From Chamaea fasciata (Eukaryota; Chordata; Aves; Passeriformes; Sylviidae), in the NCBI GenBank assembly GCA_029207755.1, contig JARCOQ010000002.1, forward strand, positions 9,005,156 through 9,069,155: DNA of 64,000 nucleotides, given 5' to 3'. This document shows positions 50,117 to 62,998 of the stretch, in pieces. Below the pieces are notes generated by a model. The model was not told the DNA's origin, ran no database searches, and worked only from the letters and a program-made list of their open reading frames with translations. The translations under genes and the position numbers were made by a program. Numbering within the stretch: position 1 is the first letter of the stretch; each line of letters starts with the position of its first letter.

Positions 50117-52499
50117 CTTGCGATGTTCAACAATAGCATCAGGAAACACAACTACTCACTTTTAACCTCCAGTTTGAGGCTTGGAACACACACATTTAAG
50201 AAGTATGAACTTTTGTACATTTTTGAAATGTATTTTACAGCTTATTTAGTTTAAACACTTGGACTTTAAAAATATTCTTCATTATCTGAATAATATATAG
50301 ATTGCTTCAGGAATTGTATGGTCTGCCTAATTTTATTTGAATTTTTAGATTGCACTAGAGAGATGTTTCTATTTTGTTTTGTCTGCTTTCCCTGATTAGT
50401 CCCTAAGCAAAGTATTACCACATTGTATTCATTAAAAGTTTACTGAAAAACAGAAACCTTGACTCATTTTCAAATCAGCTTTGAGAAAACATAGCAGAAA
50501 AGTGATTACCAAAATGCAAATCAAGTACCATCCAAAAAATACAGGGATTTTGTCACAATATAACATCTAAACTAAACACTGATTTGGAGAAAGACTGATA
50601 CTTGAACTGATTACCTGCATGGGTTTGGGCAAAGTGTTTATTTCACATATCAGTTCACCTGGTAAGAAGAAAACCCTTACTATGGTCACAGAGACAAAAG
50701 TAGTAAATATTTATTTTAAAGATTACTTTAGAGCTAAGTACATAACATTTATCAGTTTCACCAAGTTTTGAATTTTCCCACATTTATTTGCCTTATTTGT
50801 GCATTTCTGACCTGATTAGGATTGCCTCACCCCCTCAGGCACTTTTTTTTCCTGCATTTCTGATGACTCTGACAAGTATCCCCTTGTGTACTATTTTTAT
50901 TCTTGTTTATTAGAAAGCAAATATAAGTAAGCTCAATGATCTATTTACATTTCTGACATCATCCCAGTTATGCTTCTATGGGAATTGTAGTTAACTTTAT
51001 CGTTTAAAACCTCCATGGGACAATGATATCAGGATTTTTTTTTCCCCAAAAATACCATAAAACAGAGAAGTACTGAACAAACTCTAACAGTTCCTCCTGG
51101 CGTGATGTTTAGTGGAATTTGTTTTTCTAAGCCAGTTAAAGGGCCTTGAGGGATCCTTACAAAGCTCTTTTCACCTGATTCACGCTTTAACTTCTGTCCT
51201 CTGTGCTCACAGCATTCCAAAATAATTCAAACACTACACAGAGCACAAAAAAGTATTGCAATTTTGGTCATGATCACCGGATTATTAGCCTGTCCCCTTC
51301 TTCCCTCTGCCAGCAGGAGCCCAGAGTAGTCTCCATTCCTGTGTGAGCACCCAGAATATCTACTGGAAGAGACAATCAGGGTCTGCAAATGAAGAGACAT
51401 ATGGCAGAAAGGGTGAGCCACAGGAAGGATATGAATGCTGGATGTGGGACAGAAAGAGCCCATATCTGAGCACATATCTACATCTGGCATGTAGATATGG
51501 CAATTTTAAGCCACAGTTTTAACCCATATCACCCCTACAAAGTACAATCCTTGTTTTGAAACCAACTGATACATCTGTGATTTTTACCTCATAGCATCGA
51601 TCCATTCTCTGGGCTAATATCCTCTACCCCTTCCTTGAAAAATAGACTCTATTTTTACCAGATGAAAAAGGAAACTCTCCTTTCTAATATAAAGATGTGT
51701 GAAAGTAAGAAAAATAATTTTTCTTAGTGCATGATACACTAATATTCCTGCAAGATATGTTACAGTAAAAAGAATTAAGCAGTTATATAATACTTTTACT
51801 TTTCTTAGCACAAAGAGACACAGGACTCCAGACAATGGACTCCTTTAAATTTTAAATTTATAAGTAAAAAATGTTTAGATGCTTTTAATATACCTTTTCT
51901 AAAATTAATTTTCCGAGTAGAAAATCCTTAAAACATCACAATCATGTAAAAGCTAAATAACTCTTTTTAAAAGAAATATGCCTTGGAATTTCTGCAATTT
52001 TTTGGTTTCATTGTCTGTTTGTTTATGGGTTTTGTTTGTTTGCTTGTTTCAAGTTTCATAAAGTTTTCTTTTGTTGTTATCTGTTTGCTCCTGTTTTTTT
52101 TTTTTTTTTTTTTAATCAAACACACATTCAGTAAGATAACCACTTTGTATAGCAGCGTGGTTTCTTTTTGAGCACCTTATACCAGTAAAATTTTTTGAAA
52201 GATTAGTAAAATTTTTTAATAACTCACACTCCTAGACTGATTTCTCAGCCCCACAAATTCATTCTCTTTCTATGCACATTTTGATGTAGTTCAGTTGAAT
52301 TAGAACGATGGAGAAAATAAAGTTTAGGCCCTTTGATCTCATGGAAAAGGAACTTAAGATAGAGTCATACTCCAATGTCACAGTCTCTCTGATATAGAAA
52401 TCCATAGGATTATACAAGAACACCATGTGGTTATAGTGGTCTTTGTTTCTCATTCAGTCCAAGGTTACACCACTGTAGCCATGATGTTTTCATGAAGAT
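50117..52499. other. AT-rich non-coding DNA, no gene seen
   Basis: Only short frames. A T20 run is at 52094-52113. Confidence 0.5.
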
Positions 52500-52532
52500 G
52501 ATAGATAGATAGATAGATAGATAGATATATAG

Positions 52533-52564
<32 letters not shown>

Positions 52565-52574
52565 CAGATAGATA
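52500..52574. repeat. (GATA)n tetranucleotide microsatellite
   Basis: GATA units run from 52500, broken by TATATAGTA near 52526-52534 and by one GACA unit near 52563. It is a good candidate for a variable marker. Confidence 0.96.
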
Positions 52575-55500
52575 ATCTTCACCATAGATAACCAGATTCC
52601 AGATAAATTGTTGAGAATTAATTACTTTTCATACTTGGCAACTGCCTACTTTGATGGCACATACATATGATGGCACACATTATTTCATGCATACAATTAC
52701 AACCATTCCTTACAACGCTAAAACTCTCTACCTAATCCCCATTCAACTTTTTAAAATTTTCCCAAACAAAGAGAAATAAATTATGGGATTGCTGTCCGAT
52801 AATGGACAATTTCTGTTGATATGAAGACAGATAAGTATTAAACCTCGTACAGTCAGTGACATCCACTCTTACTCTGCAGCATGAGAACATAATGTTCCTA
52901 CAAGAGCAGTCTTTCACTTCCCTGTGATTTTTCATTCATCTAAAAGAAATAAATGAAGATCAAAAATAGGCCAATGTTTTCAGAGTTCCATTCCATTCTA
53001 CTCCTCTCAGGACTAGACGCAGAGCTCCCCGATACAATTCTGATCAAATAAGATTGTTTAACTTATTTTTGCTTTAATTTTCCCTCATTTGTAAAACACT
53101 TTGAAGTTTTGCATAAATACCACTGCCTGGCTCAGAAGATGCCACAGCCATGGGCAAAGCATGCAGGCAGGCTGGAGATGTGTATGTGCAGTTCTAATTT
53201 TACATACAGTGCAGGTCCATATCTAACAGAAACAATCATGGTTCCAGTGATTCAGAGGGAGTCCTGAAAGCTGCCAGCAGTTATAGATCCACCCAAACCA
53301 CTAAAAAGGCTTAAAAGGGATCAGACAAAAGGGACTTAAAAATCTCTTATGGCAGCAATAAATGCAAATTTGCTACTTGCCTGCTTTATAGGAAAAGCAG
53401 GCGACTCTGTATACCAGCAGACGCATATTTACCTTGGCCTACTTTCCCCTCATCCCACAAAGAATATTCATTCAGCCAAAGAGACAACATCACTTAAACT
53501 TGAATTTTGCCTCTTCTGAAAACACAGATTTTATTTAATAAAAAAATCCAAAATAATAGAAATGTTGGAATGCCTAGGAACTTGAATTACTAAGGTTACA
53601 CACAAAATATGTTCAAATCTCTTAATGCCAGATCACTGGTATAATGTTTTAGGTATTACAGGAGAGCCATTCTGGGTAAAGGTACTGCAGGCCTACAAAA
53701 CAAAGGTGGCTCTTAAACTTCATTGAACAGAAACTGCAGGAATATTGGTCCCCTAAAGAAAAATCAGAGAAACTGAGACAGCTATGGTAAGAGCTGGGGG
53801 TGTTGCGATGGTTCAGCAACACTTAAAAAACCATTAACAAGAACAAAACCCCTAAAATTTCTAAAATCACAAGGCTGAAGGTAAGTGAGATACATTTAGG
53901 TTATCTGAGTTTTCTCTAAGATGCAGAATAACCCTCAGAGATGTATAACATAGAACTTTTGTTTATTTTCTTTGACTGTAACAAGCCAAAATTAAGAATT
54001 TTATAAAAAAAGAATCCTATGGGGATGGGAAAGCCAAAGACTGCATACTAGGGTTTGTTAGTATATCATCTACCATCCTTCTTTCTATGATTTTTGGATC
54101 AGAATTCCTAGCTGAACTCATGCACAGCACCCTTTTCACCCTCACCATACAAGGATATGAGTTTTAAGCAAATGATGTGTGTTTATAGACTGAAAATGGC
54201 TACAACAGACAAGAAAACTGACAAGCTGAAATTCTTTAGTGGGTGGTTGATGACTACTGTTAAGCATTGCCCTTTTCTTAACTACATTATTTTTACCATT
54301 ATCAATACTGTGTTAAATCTATTCCATGGGGAATTTACATGGCTGAGCTAGCATTGATTCAAACCTCCAATATCTGGTATTGAACACTGCACTAAAGACT
54401 ATCCTATCTTTCTTTTGCTACAACAGCAAAACCATGCTTGTCCATGCAGTTTGGACAAGCTCTGGGGGAGGAAAGGGAATCCCATAACAAAATAAGGAAG
54501 CATATTCCCTATTTTATTATTCTGTGTCCCACATGGTCACATACGCTTAAAAGTTTCCTTGCTTAGAAATGACGCAATCCCTCTCTTTCTAATTTTATTC
54601 AAAAGTAAATTTCATTTTAACGTGGAAGAAAAGGGAAAAAAAATAAGTGACAGTCCTGTTTTGGTACAGAATTCATTGTTTTCTGTGATTCACATAACAC
54701 CATGTTATGACCAATATAATTCCCAGGCACTCCAGTAAATGAGGTAGATGGGCCTTTAGTTGTTTTTAAACATGTATCCTTTTTAATAATGTTATTTTAC
54801 ATACTTCATGGGAAAAAGTCATATCACTGACTTAAACACTGCAATTTTTGGAGACTAGATTCATATAGTAATAGAACTCTGAAAAGTAGTCATGACTCGA
54901 GTAGCTCTTTCTTATAATTTGTGTAGGTTTTCACTAATTGACAGAATGAGGAATTGGTAATTAATTTTTCAAGGACTGAACAGAGAGTGAAGAAAACTTA
55001 ATGAAATAATTTGGGACTCATCATGGTAATGCTGTACCTCTCAACTAGGAAGCCGAAATAATGTATGTGATCCCAGGCAGTTGCCTGAGGGAATGAGCTT
55101 TATTAGCCATTGTTTGTTTCACTACCAGGTGGCCACATACCTGGTTTTGTTTAGAGCCCTTAAAGTTCCTCCTGATTTAAAAGGCAAGGAATAAAATACA
55201 GGCTACATCAAGTAGCATGGAGGAATGGAGGATGGTGTAGCCAGTGACATACAAGGCAAATTTGGTGGAGTCCAAGAATGTCAGGAGTGGACTTGTGTAA
55301 CACAAATGGTCCCACCATAGGAGCATGAAGACAGCAGCTGTCTGCTGTAGAGACAAATTATTTTCATTGCATAGATTTGGCTGGGTTGCAACTACTCAGT
55401 TATTCTGAGCAGAGAAGAAAAAAACCCAATAATTCCAACTCACATTTCATCTTCGGCGCTCTCTTTTCATCTCTCAAGCTTCACAACTTTTAAGTTTTGT

Positions 55501-57533
55501 CCTCGCTTCCAAGCTGTCAGTGATACATTATAAAATGAATAGCTTGAAGTGTTTGGCTACCTGGGGCCATAAACACAGCAGGTCAGCAACAGAAACTGTT
55601 GGGGGACTTTCTATGGCTTTTGCTGGAATTAAAACAAAACAATCAGGGGGAAAGCATCATGGGTACAGCAATAACTTATTACTTCTAACACACAAATCCC
55701 TGCAGATCACAGCGACCTCAATCTGCTTAAAAAATGGCTTCCTTGGGCTAGCCAATCTTTCTATTAAATAGGTTGGTCTTCCCTGGAGCCAAGATCTGCC
55801 TCCTTCTGCATGGCTTATTATAACAGCACAGGCATTATTTTTTGCTCTGACAATTTTCAAATAAAAATCAGTCCTATAAAGGCTGAGATTGTTTATTTTT
55901 CCTTAGGGCATTCAGTTGTTCTGATTAGGGACAGAGCAGAAGAAAAGTTGGATATTAAAACAGCAAAGCTGTTGTGAACCTGAGGTGTTAGTTTTAGTTT
56001 AATTAACAATAGAGGAAGACATATGAAAGAAACTAAATCATATAGCGGTTAAGATATACAGACAAGGATACACTGTGTGACCTGCCAGTAAAGATCACTG
56101 TGATAAAGGCAAAGCTAGTAGGAAAAACATCCCACACAAGTCCAGAGTAGCAAAATGGGGTGGAAAAAGTAGTCTATTATCTTTTTTGACACTAATATCC
56201 AACATTCTCTCGGTGTGGCTTTACTCAAAAGATACATTTTAGTTAGTATATGTGAAGTTTATAGGTTACTAGCAAAATCAAAGGTACTCTGCAAACATCC
56301 CATAAAACACATCGTCTTCCATAATTACAGAAATGCTAAAAATGAGTGAATGCATCAAACAAAATGCGCATTCACTCTAATTCATACCTACCTTTTTTCT
56401 TGGATCTTCTGGACTGTAGAGGAAAAAGGACCTCAGATTACTCACATATTGCAAATTGTGTGGATAGTTTCTCCCCAGACCAAGCTCTCACATTTACATG
56501 AAGGTCATTTATATCAGCTGAAGGTCAAAATTTCAGGCAGATTTTGTGGCCATTAAATGGAAACTCTGAGCTTCTTTCCCAGACTTGGATCACCTCATAG
56601 CTGTGCTTACACAATCTTAAAACCTTCTTTCAGTCACAGGACCCTCCAGTTCCTTTTTATAACCTCAACGGGTGAACATCAGCCCCTTGTTCTGTGCCTC
56701 AGTGATAATCACCTCACATCTGCACACAGAGTTCGAGCTCCTGAGAGCAGAATGTCTGCAGAGGAGCCCTGTGCCCCTGGGAAGGGTCTGCAACTCTGTC
56801 CTGCTACTTACATATTACACTATGCATATTATCTGGCTTCCTGTTAGATACTATTATTTTAGGCGGATTACGTAAAGGTCAGAATGTCATTCTCCTGCTT
56901 ATGAATTATTCAGAATAATTTACAGTAAAGCTATTGTTGGCACCACTGCGACCTGAAAGTATTTTAGTTTATGAAAGACTCAAAGTGAATTTACTTCTCT
57001 TTGAATGAATGTTTCTGTGATTTTCATAAACATCACCATTCACATTTCATGAAAACGTTAAATAGCACAGACAGCAAACAGGCCTGTTTTGTACTGGTGG
57101 TGTACATAAAACTGTATGTGAATTACTAAACTCTTTGATTTTTAAAACTGGGTAACCAAAGCTCATCCAGCAAGACATGCAAAACCAGAAGATTGTTTTG
57201 GTTTTGCATTTGTCAGTGATCTTTTTGTTGCTTTCTGGGAAAAAAAGATATGTTTGTCTTTAAGAATAACTTTATGCAAGGCATCAGTATGCATCCAGGA
57301 GCTAATTGAATGCTTTAAAATGCTTCACCTTTGCTAATCCCTAGCACTGTTTGTAATTGCCGTGACTAATCCCAGCCTGTCACTTGGGATTATTTCTGCT
57401 TCCTAACAGAGTGAATCCTGAGCATTCAACTAAGGATATTTATATGAATATTCTCAACTCATTGGATATTTATATTAACAAAATTATTTAGCTCTATAAT
57501 TGACCCAGGCTCACAAACTCAGAGAAGCTTTCT
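52575..57533. other. AT-rich non-coding DNA, no gene seen
   Basis: Frames of 83 codons (55520-55771) and 96 codons (56557-56847) show no recognisable product. A moderately GC-richer part is at 56640-56800. Confidence 0.5.
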
Positions 57534-57592
57534 GGTTGGTTTTTTGGGGGTTTTTTGGGGGGGTTTTGGGGGGTTTTTTTGTTTTTTTTTTT
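57534..57592 (+). repeat. G/T tract with three long G runs
   Basis: G runs of 5 (57546-57550), 7 (57557-57563) and 6 (57568-57573) are separated by T6 and T4. The seven-base run can supply two G-triads, so four tracts for an intramolecular G-quadruplex are available on the plus strand. Confidence 0.85.
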
Positions 57593-58493
57593 TACTTCAG
57601 AGGCCATGCTTTGGATCATTTTAACAGCTCGGTTTTAAAGCATTATTGGGGTGGGAGGAGGAAAGGAACAGAGGGGAAAACAGCACAGAAAGAGCAGCAG
57701 ATGCATCTTTTATGAACCTGCTCCACAGGAGCCCAAGACAATCCAAAGTAGCAGAAGCTAAACACTTTTTCCCTACTATTGCTGAAAAACTCAGGTACTG
57801 GAGGAGGAGGGCTGGGGAAGTTTTGTAAGTGTGCAAAAAAGACACCCTTAGCACATAGTTAAAGAAGATTATTTTTCTAGCAGAAAACTCTGCACCAAAC
57901 CAATTGAGGCCAACTTCAAATTGCATGTGAGCAAAGCAAACCATCTAGAATATTTCCAGCCGGCTGTATGAAATGGTAAAGCAAAGAGCTATAAAATGAA
58001 CTGACAGCTGTCACCTTAGCTGTTTTCAAGTACAAGCCAATAGCCCACCGCAAAGAAAAGCACTGTAGACTTTTTTGCCTATTTAATAGACTTTCTTTTC
58101 CATGATTAGTTGCAATTAACAGACTGAAACACTAGAAAAATCTATCAGGTCAAGCAACAAAATAAAGATTAATAGACCACCCTGTCTCTCTGCTTTTTCT
58201 GCCTTAGCCTTTTCTCATAGCATTTCAAAAATATGTGTTGTTGGAATTTTAAATCAATTCCAGTTATTCCAAGAAATAAAGAAATTTTCATACATGTCAT
58301 AGAACTTCTCATATTGCTTTTACATTCCTTAAAAAAAAAAAAAAAAAAAGTCAACTATATAAACTGGCACATAAAACCCCTGGAAACCACCAGCAAGCCT
58401 ACAAAAATAGTTTGAAGCCTTAGGTATAACAGCAAAAAACCACCACAGATGCTGCGTATTCATATCCAGTTTATATCTGTAATTCCAGACACA

Positions 58494-58514
58494 CTACTAC
58501 TGCTGCTGCTGCTG
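58494..58514 (+). repeat. CTA2-CTG5 trinucleotide repeat
   Basis: Two CTA and five CTG triplets in a row. It is short and not in a supported gene. Confidence 0.93.
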
Positions 58515-59515
58515 GAACTCATTCTGGATCAAGTAAACAGTTTTATGTCTAACCCTACTATTTCAAGCACAGGTATGATTAAGAAAGTCTATATTTTTAA
58601 TTAAGGACTGTTCTGAAAAGCTGGTTCCAGTAATAAGTCTTTTTTATGCGTGTATCTGAACTTCTGCAGATTTAATGAAATTGAGAAAAATAGTTTCACA
58701 CTTTTGAAAAAGCCCCAAACCATAAATGAAGGAGTTTCACTAATAATAAATAATGAACAATAGCTTGAAAAATTTGAAGATAAAACCTGAGAGATTCAAT
58801 TTGGTCGAAAATGCTTCCTGTTATTTGGGCAGGAAACAAGGGGAGAGGGAAATGCAGAGTGACTGCTGTGAGTCATCTTTACTGTGGTTTAGAGACTAAG
58901 CCATGCATCTTGCAAGCAAGGTAGAAAGGAATTTTATGAGGATGGCAGGAAAACCACAAAGCAATACAAAACCAGTAGACAGACATAATTTAATAAACTC
59001 ATATTATTAAGTAATTGAAACCCACTCTATACCTAGGAGTCTCCTTCAGTTTACTGCAGATGTGCCACAGTTTCAGGGCAGAGGAGGAGCTGAGGGACAG
59101 CTGCAAATACTACAAGTTATGATGTCTGTAATTTTTTTTCAATATACAGTCATGAATCTGAAAGAGGATAGGACTGACCTACCAGACCTCTTTTTTTGTA
59201 TGAAAAATGATACAGGAAGATATCGCTACATTTCTGTAAAGAGACTGATTGATTTTACACCTGTTACATCCCAAATTTTACGTTGGCAGGCTTAGTTATT
59301 GCAGTGACAGTGAATAGAACTCGCTCAGAGCAGCTCTTAATATGTGGCAAGAAATGTATACAGTAAATCAAGCACTCCTGCTTGACAAAAGAACAGTTGG
59401 GAACCTACAGTCTTTTCATACAAATGAACAAGAAAAAGAAATTTATGAGCAGAAGAGAAATTCATCTTTGGAGGAGGGCAAATAAACCAGCCCACACAGT
59501 ATGAACTTGATGAAA

Positions 59516-59548
59516 ATTCTGTATTTAGGGTCACCCTAAATACAGAAT
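59516..59548. repeat. Palindrome with 16-bp perfect arms and 1-base centre
   Basis: ATTCTGTATTTAGGGT (59516-59531) is mirrored exactly by ACCCTAAATACAGAAT (59533-59548) around a single C. Pairing stops at both outer ends. The inner part places one TTAGGG next to one CCCTAA, but a single unit each is not evidence of telomeric origin. Confidence 0.97.
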
Positions 59549-62500
59549 AATTTAGATGTGTTTTGGTAAGTGAAGATTATGCTCCTGATGCTTAGTCGTA
59601 GGTGTCTGCCTGAGTCATGCTAAACCCTATCTCTCCTAGGACACATCATATGGTAAAATCTACTTCACTACAAGAAAAAACAATCCCTGTCTCTCCCAGT
59701 CTGGGGAGCTTTTTAGTGCTACAAGCTTTAGAAGGCACCTACATTTGCCTCAGGGTTTTACAGTATTCAGTTTTGCCTGGGTATGGAAAAATACTCTTCT
59801 GAGCTGTTCCACCAATATACCTCAGCTTTGAGTGCTGAAAATTAATCACCTGGCTAAACACTTGACTAGGTTCAAGTTTTGTGTTTACTGTAAGTATTTG
59901 AAGTCATTAAAAACACAGCATGAATGAAAAATAAATATATATGATGTTCTGTAGAGAGTTCAGTTCCATGAAAATGCAAATGCTTTGCACAGAGATAAGA
60001 TGATTAAAAATGGAAAAGACAGCTTGAGCATAAATATATATGGTAACTACACAGCAGTCACTGACAATGCTGCATCTATTTTACAGAACATTTAAATCAG
60101 CAAAAAAGTCAAGATACATTATTTAAATGAGTCTTTATCAAAAAACATATCTTGAAACTTCCATGGAAGAATAATATCAGCTGGGGTATACTTTAAAGAC
60201 TGTAATTGGACTTTATGCCAGAAAAGGCTAAATAAATTGAAATATGTTTTATATCATTATGAATATTCTTTTGTGATAAAAATAGTTTTATATTTTGTAG
60301 CAGTTCAAAAAACTGTGCAACAAGGGAATAATAATAAAGGAAAAGAAGCAATCAAAATGAGAAAGGGGGAGATTTCTTGTATCCCTCTGCAAAAGAAGTA
60401 ACAAATTACTTCTGTGAATAATTTCAAAGACTTGAATAAGCTGCATGCATCTCCCAGATGGCTCTCAGAAAGGAATATTAAAGAATTGTCTGAAACACTT
60501 GCAGAAAACATATAAGACTTCTCCTTTTTTTAATCTCAAACATAAAAATGTGTGAACTACAATATACACTGACAGAGTTTTATCAGATAACCCTGTAAGA
60601 CAATCCCACAATAGCATAATATCATGAGTCTATAGTCCATGAAATTTCCTCAGTAAACTGAAGATCCTTTCCAACACGTATATTTCTTCATACACTGTTC
60701 AACAGGAAAAGTTTCTTAACAAGTTTTTAAGGATTTTGAACAGGGCAAGATTTAATATCTGAAAACCAGATGGAATTTACATTCACCATTTCAAAATCAC
60801 TTTTAAAAAGGGCCAATTTACCTGCTGTGTGACACTGGTGCTCTGTCTTGCAAGGGAGCAAAACCTTTTTTTTTCATATGTTGAACATACACAAGCAAAT
60901 GAAGAACTTAATCTCAGAAGTATTGAAAATCATAATAGCCATGAGTTTTTTAACTTCAGCGTTTATAACTCAAAAGAAAGATAAATTTATATGATATTTT
61001 ACAGACATATATTTAGATTATTTATAAACATTTAGAAATGCCTCATAAAGCATTTGCAGGTGCATTGTATATGCAGACACGGACACCTTGAATCTCCACA
61101 TATTCTTTGCATGTTGTCTTTGGTTGAGAGAGGCAAAAGCTTTTTAATTTTGCTATGTTATTTTGCATTTTAAAAGTTATTTCAGTGCAGAAAATAGTCT
61201 TCTCAAAGGCCACTGGAGCAGGAATTCTGTCTTCAGTCTGGACTGGAAGTCAGTTCTAAAATTGTTTCTGAGCAGATGATCAGTTCAAGCAGAAGGCAGG
61301 CTGCTATAGATTGTACTAGGATGAGACCAAAGCTGACATTTAAGGACTTAAAACATTTATTAGGAATGGAAGTGGATTTTTTTTTTTTTAAGTGATGCAA
61401 AGTATCTGGGTCATCTGGAGGCAGGAGAGGGCAGGAAAGCACCTGTGTGTGAGCACCAGTCATGGGGAAAGACAGAGAGAGGTACCAGGGAGGGTAACAG
61501 AACTACCAATGGCTGAGCTGGGGTACGTTGTGGTCCTGTCATTTTTTGTCTTCTGGTTCTGCCAGCAGTCTACAAAAGAGGCTTTTTTCTTTGCTCATAT
61601 ATGGTCTTAAGAATGTAACATCAAGCATCTGCATCACAAACACTTCTAACACTACAGCTATAACAGCATAACTTTACATTTATGTGTGCCTTTCCTTATT
61701 TTCTCCTTTCTCTCCTTTCTTTCTTTCCCTCTAAACATGAACACAAAACCCTCTAAGTATCCATATAAATAGCACACACAAATGCACTTGGGTGCTCAGT
61801 CATTACTCACCTTGTGTCTCATTTTCTCACCTCAACAGGAGATACGATAGTTTCTTAGATAGCTGCCTGTGTTGTCTTCTCTTTTTGGACCCTTCTGATA
61901 TGAGTGCACCCATACACAAAGGAATGGCAGAGCTGCTAAATATTTGCTTTTCCACTATTTATAGCTCTGAATCAAAAAAGCTGTTCTAAATGAATTGCTG
62001 AGTGTTATCCCCATGAGAATTCATTTTTTACACTTATCCTGGTCTTGAACCTCTCCATGCCAGCATGGTAGTGAAGCAGAGTTTCTTGTGGCGAAACCAA
62101 TGCTTTTTCAAAATGTCCGTTTTTACAGGACATAGAATATGCCATTAAGTTACTTGAGGGATTAATAAACCTCAGAATCACTTGCCTTGTCTACAGTGAA
62201 GTGGCATATCGACTTCACTACTGCATTTTTTTTTTCCTGTAAAGAGGGACATTAGAAAACACACTGGAGAGAAATGAATACATGCCCTAAGCCCCTAACC
62301 AGCACTTACAGCGTACCTGAGAGCATATTAGGAAAATAAAGAAGAATCTTCAATTTACTGACTTAAAATTATTTTTGTCTCCCTTTCCTCTGTGGACTTC
62401 AAAACTGAGTCTTGAGGAGCTTAAATTGCATTTTACATGCAAAGCTTAAAACCTAATTTACCATATTCCTATCAGCCAGCAGATAATGTCTATAGCACAG

Positions 62501-62666
62501 TGGTAGATAGCAGTTTCCAAGGGCAATACCTATGCCCAAAGCTTTCAAAAGCTGTAACATGGAGGTTACAATAGAGAAGGTGATATCCATCAGACTACTT
62601 GTCCCTGGACCCTTTCCTTTCAGCTCCGGGCTAGCTGTGTATCTGACTAATCTGAAATCCTCTCAT

Positions 62667-62697
62667 CCCCCCTCCGCCCCCCCCACTCCCCCCCCCC
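62667..62697 (-). repeat. C-rich tract (C6, C8, C10 runs)
   Basis: The plus strand has C runs of 6, 8 and 10 with small interruptions. The minus strand is therefore a G-quadruplex candidate and the plus strand an i-motif candidate. Confidence 0.88.
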
Positions 62698-62942
62698 GGG
62701 AATGTCACAGGCACTAACATATATGGATTGCTGCCACCTCCTTTCTCTGCCAGTGCCACAGTTATCTCAGTTCAGCGACTCTGAAAGAATCACAGAGGGG
62801 ACAGATAACTATATTTAAGCCTTAAGAATTGCCATCTTTGTGAGGGCTAGCCTCACTTTCCCATCACAGATAAAAGGGACATGGTAGCTTCTTCTGAGAC
62901 AAACAAAATTGCAAGGACCATAAGGTAAAAGCTAGAATAGCA

Positions 62943-62943
<1 letters not shown>

Positions 62944-62993
<50 letters not shown>
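62944..62993 (+). repeat. Poly-A run of 50
   Basis: Fifty uninterrupted A. No retroposon body or target-site duplication was recognised beside it. Confidence 0.95.

Positions 62994-62998
<5 letters not shown>

Larger units (their letters stand above)
57593..62666. other. AT-rich non-coding DNA with a striking palindrome
   Basis: No gene is supported; the 107-codon minus frame at 57621-57944 has no recognised content. An A19 run is at 58331-58349. The palindrome at 59516-59548 is listed separately. Confidence 0.5.

Noticed and set aside
52500..52574. Regular repeat that could suggest a CRISPR array
   Set aside because: It is a simple GATA microsatellite with no unique spacers.
59516..59548. 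Telomere-fusion signature because of TTAGGG and CCCTAA
   Set aside because: Only one unit occurs on each side; an interstitial telomere needs repeated units.
62944..62993. Retroposon tail
   Set aside because: No gene-like or LINE body precedes the A50 run and no target-site duplication was seen.
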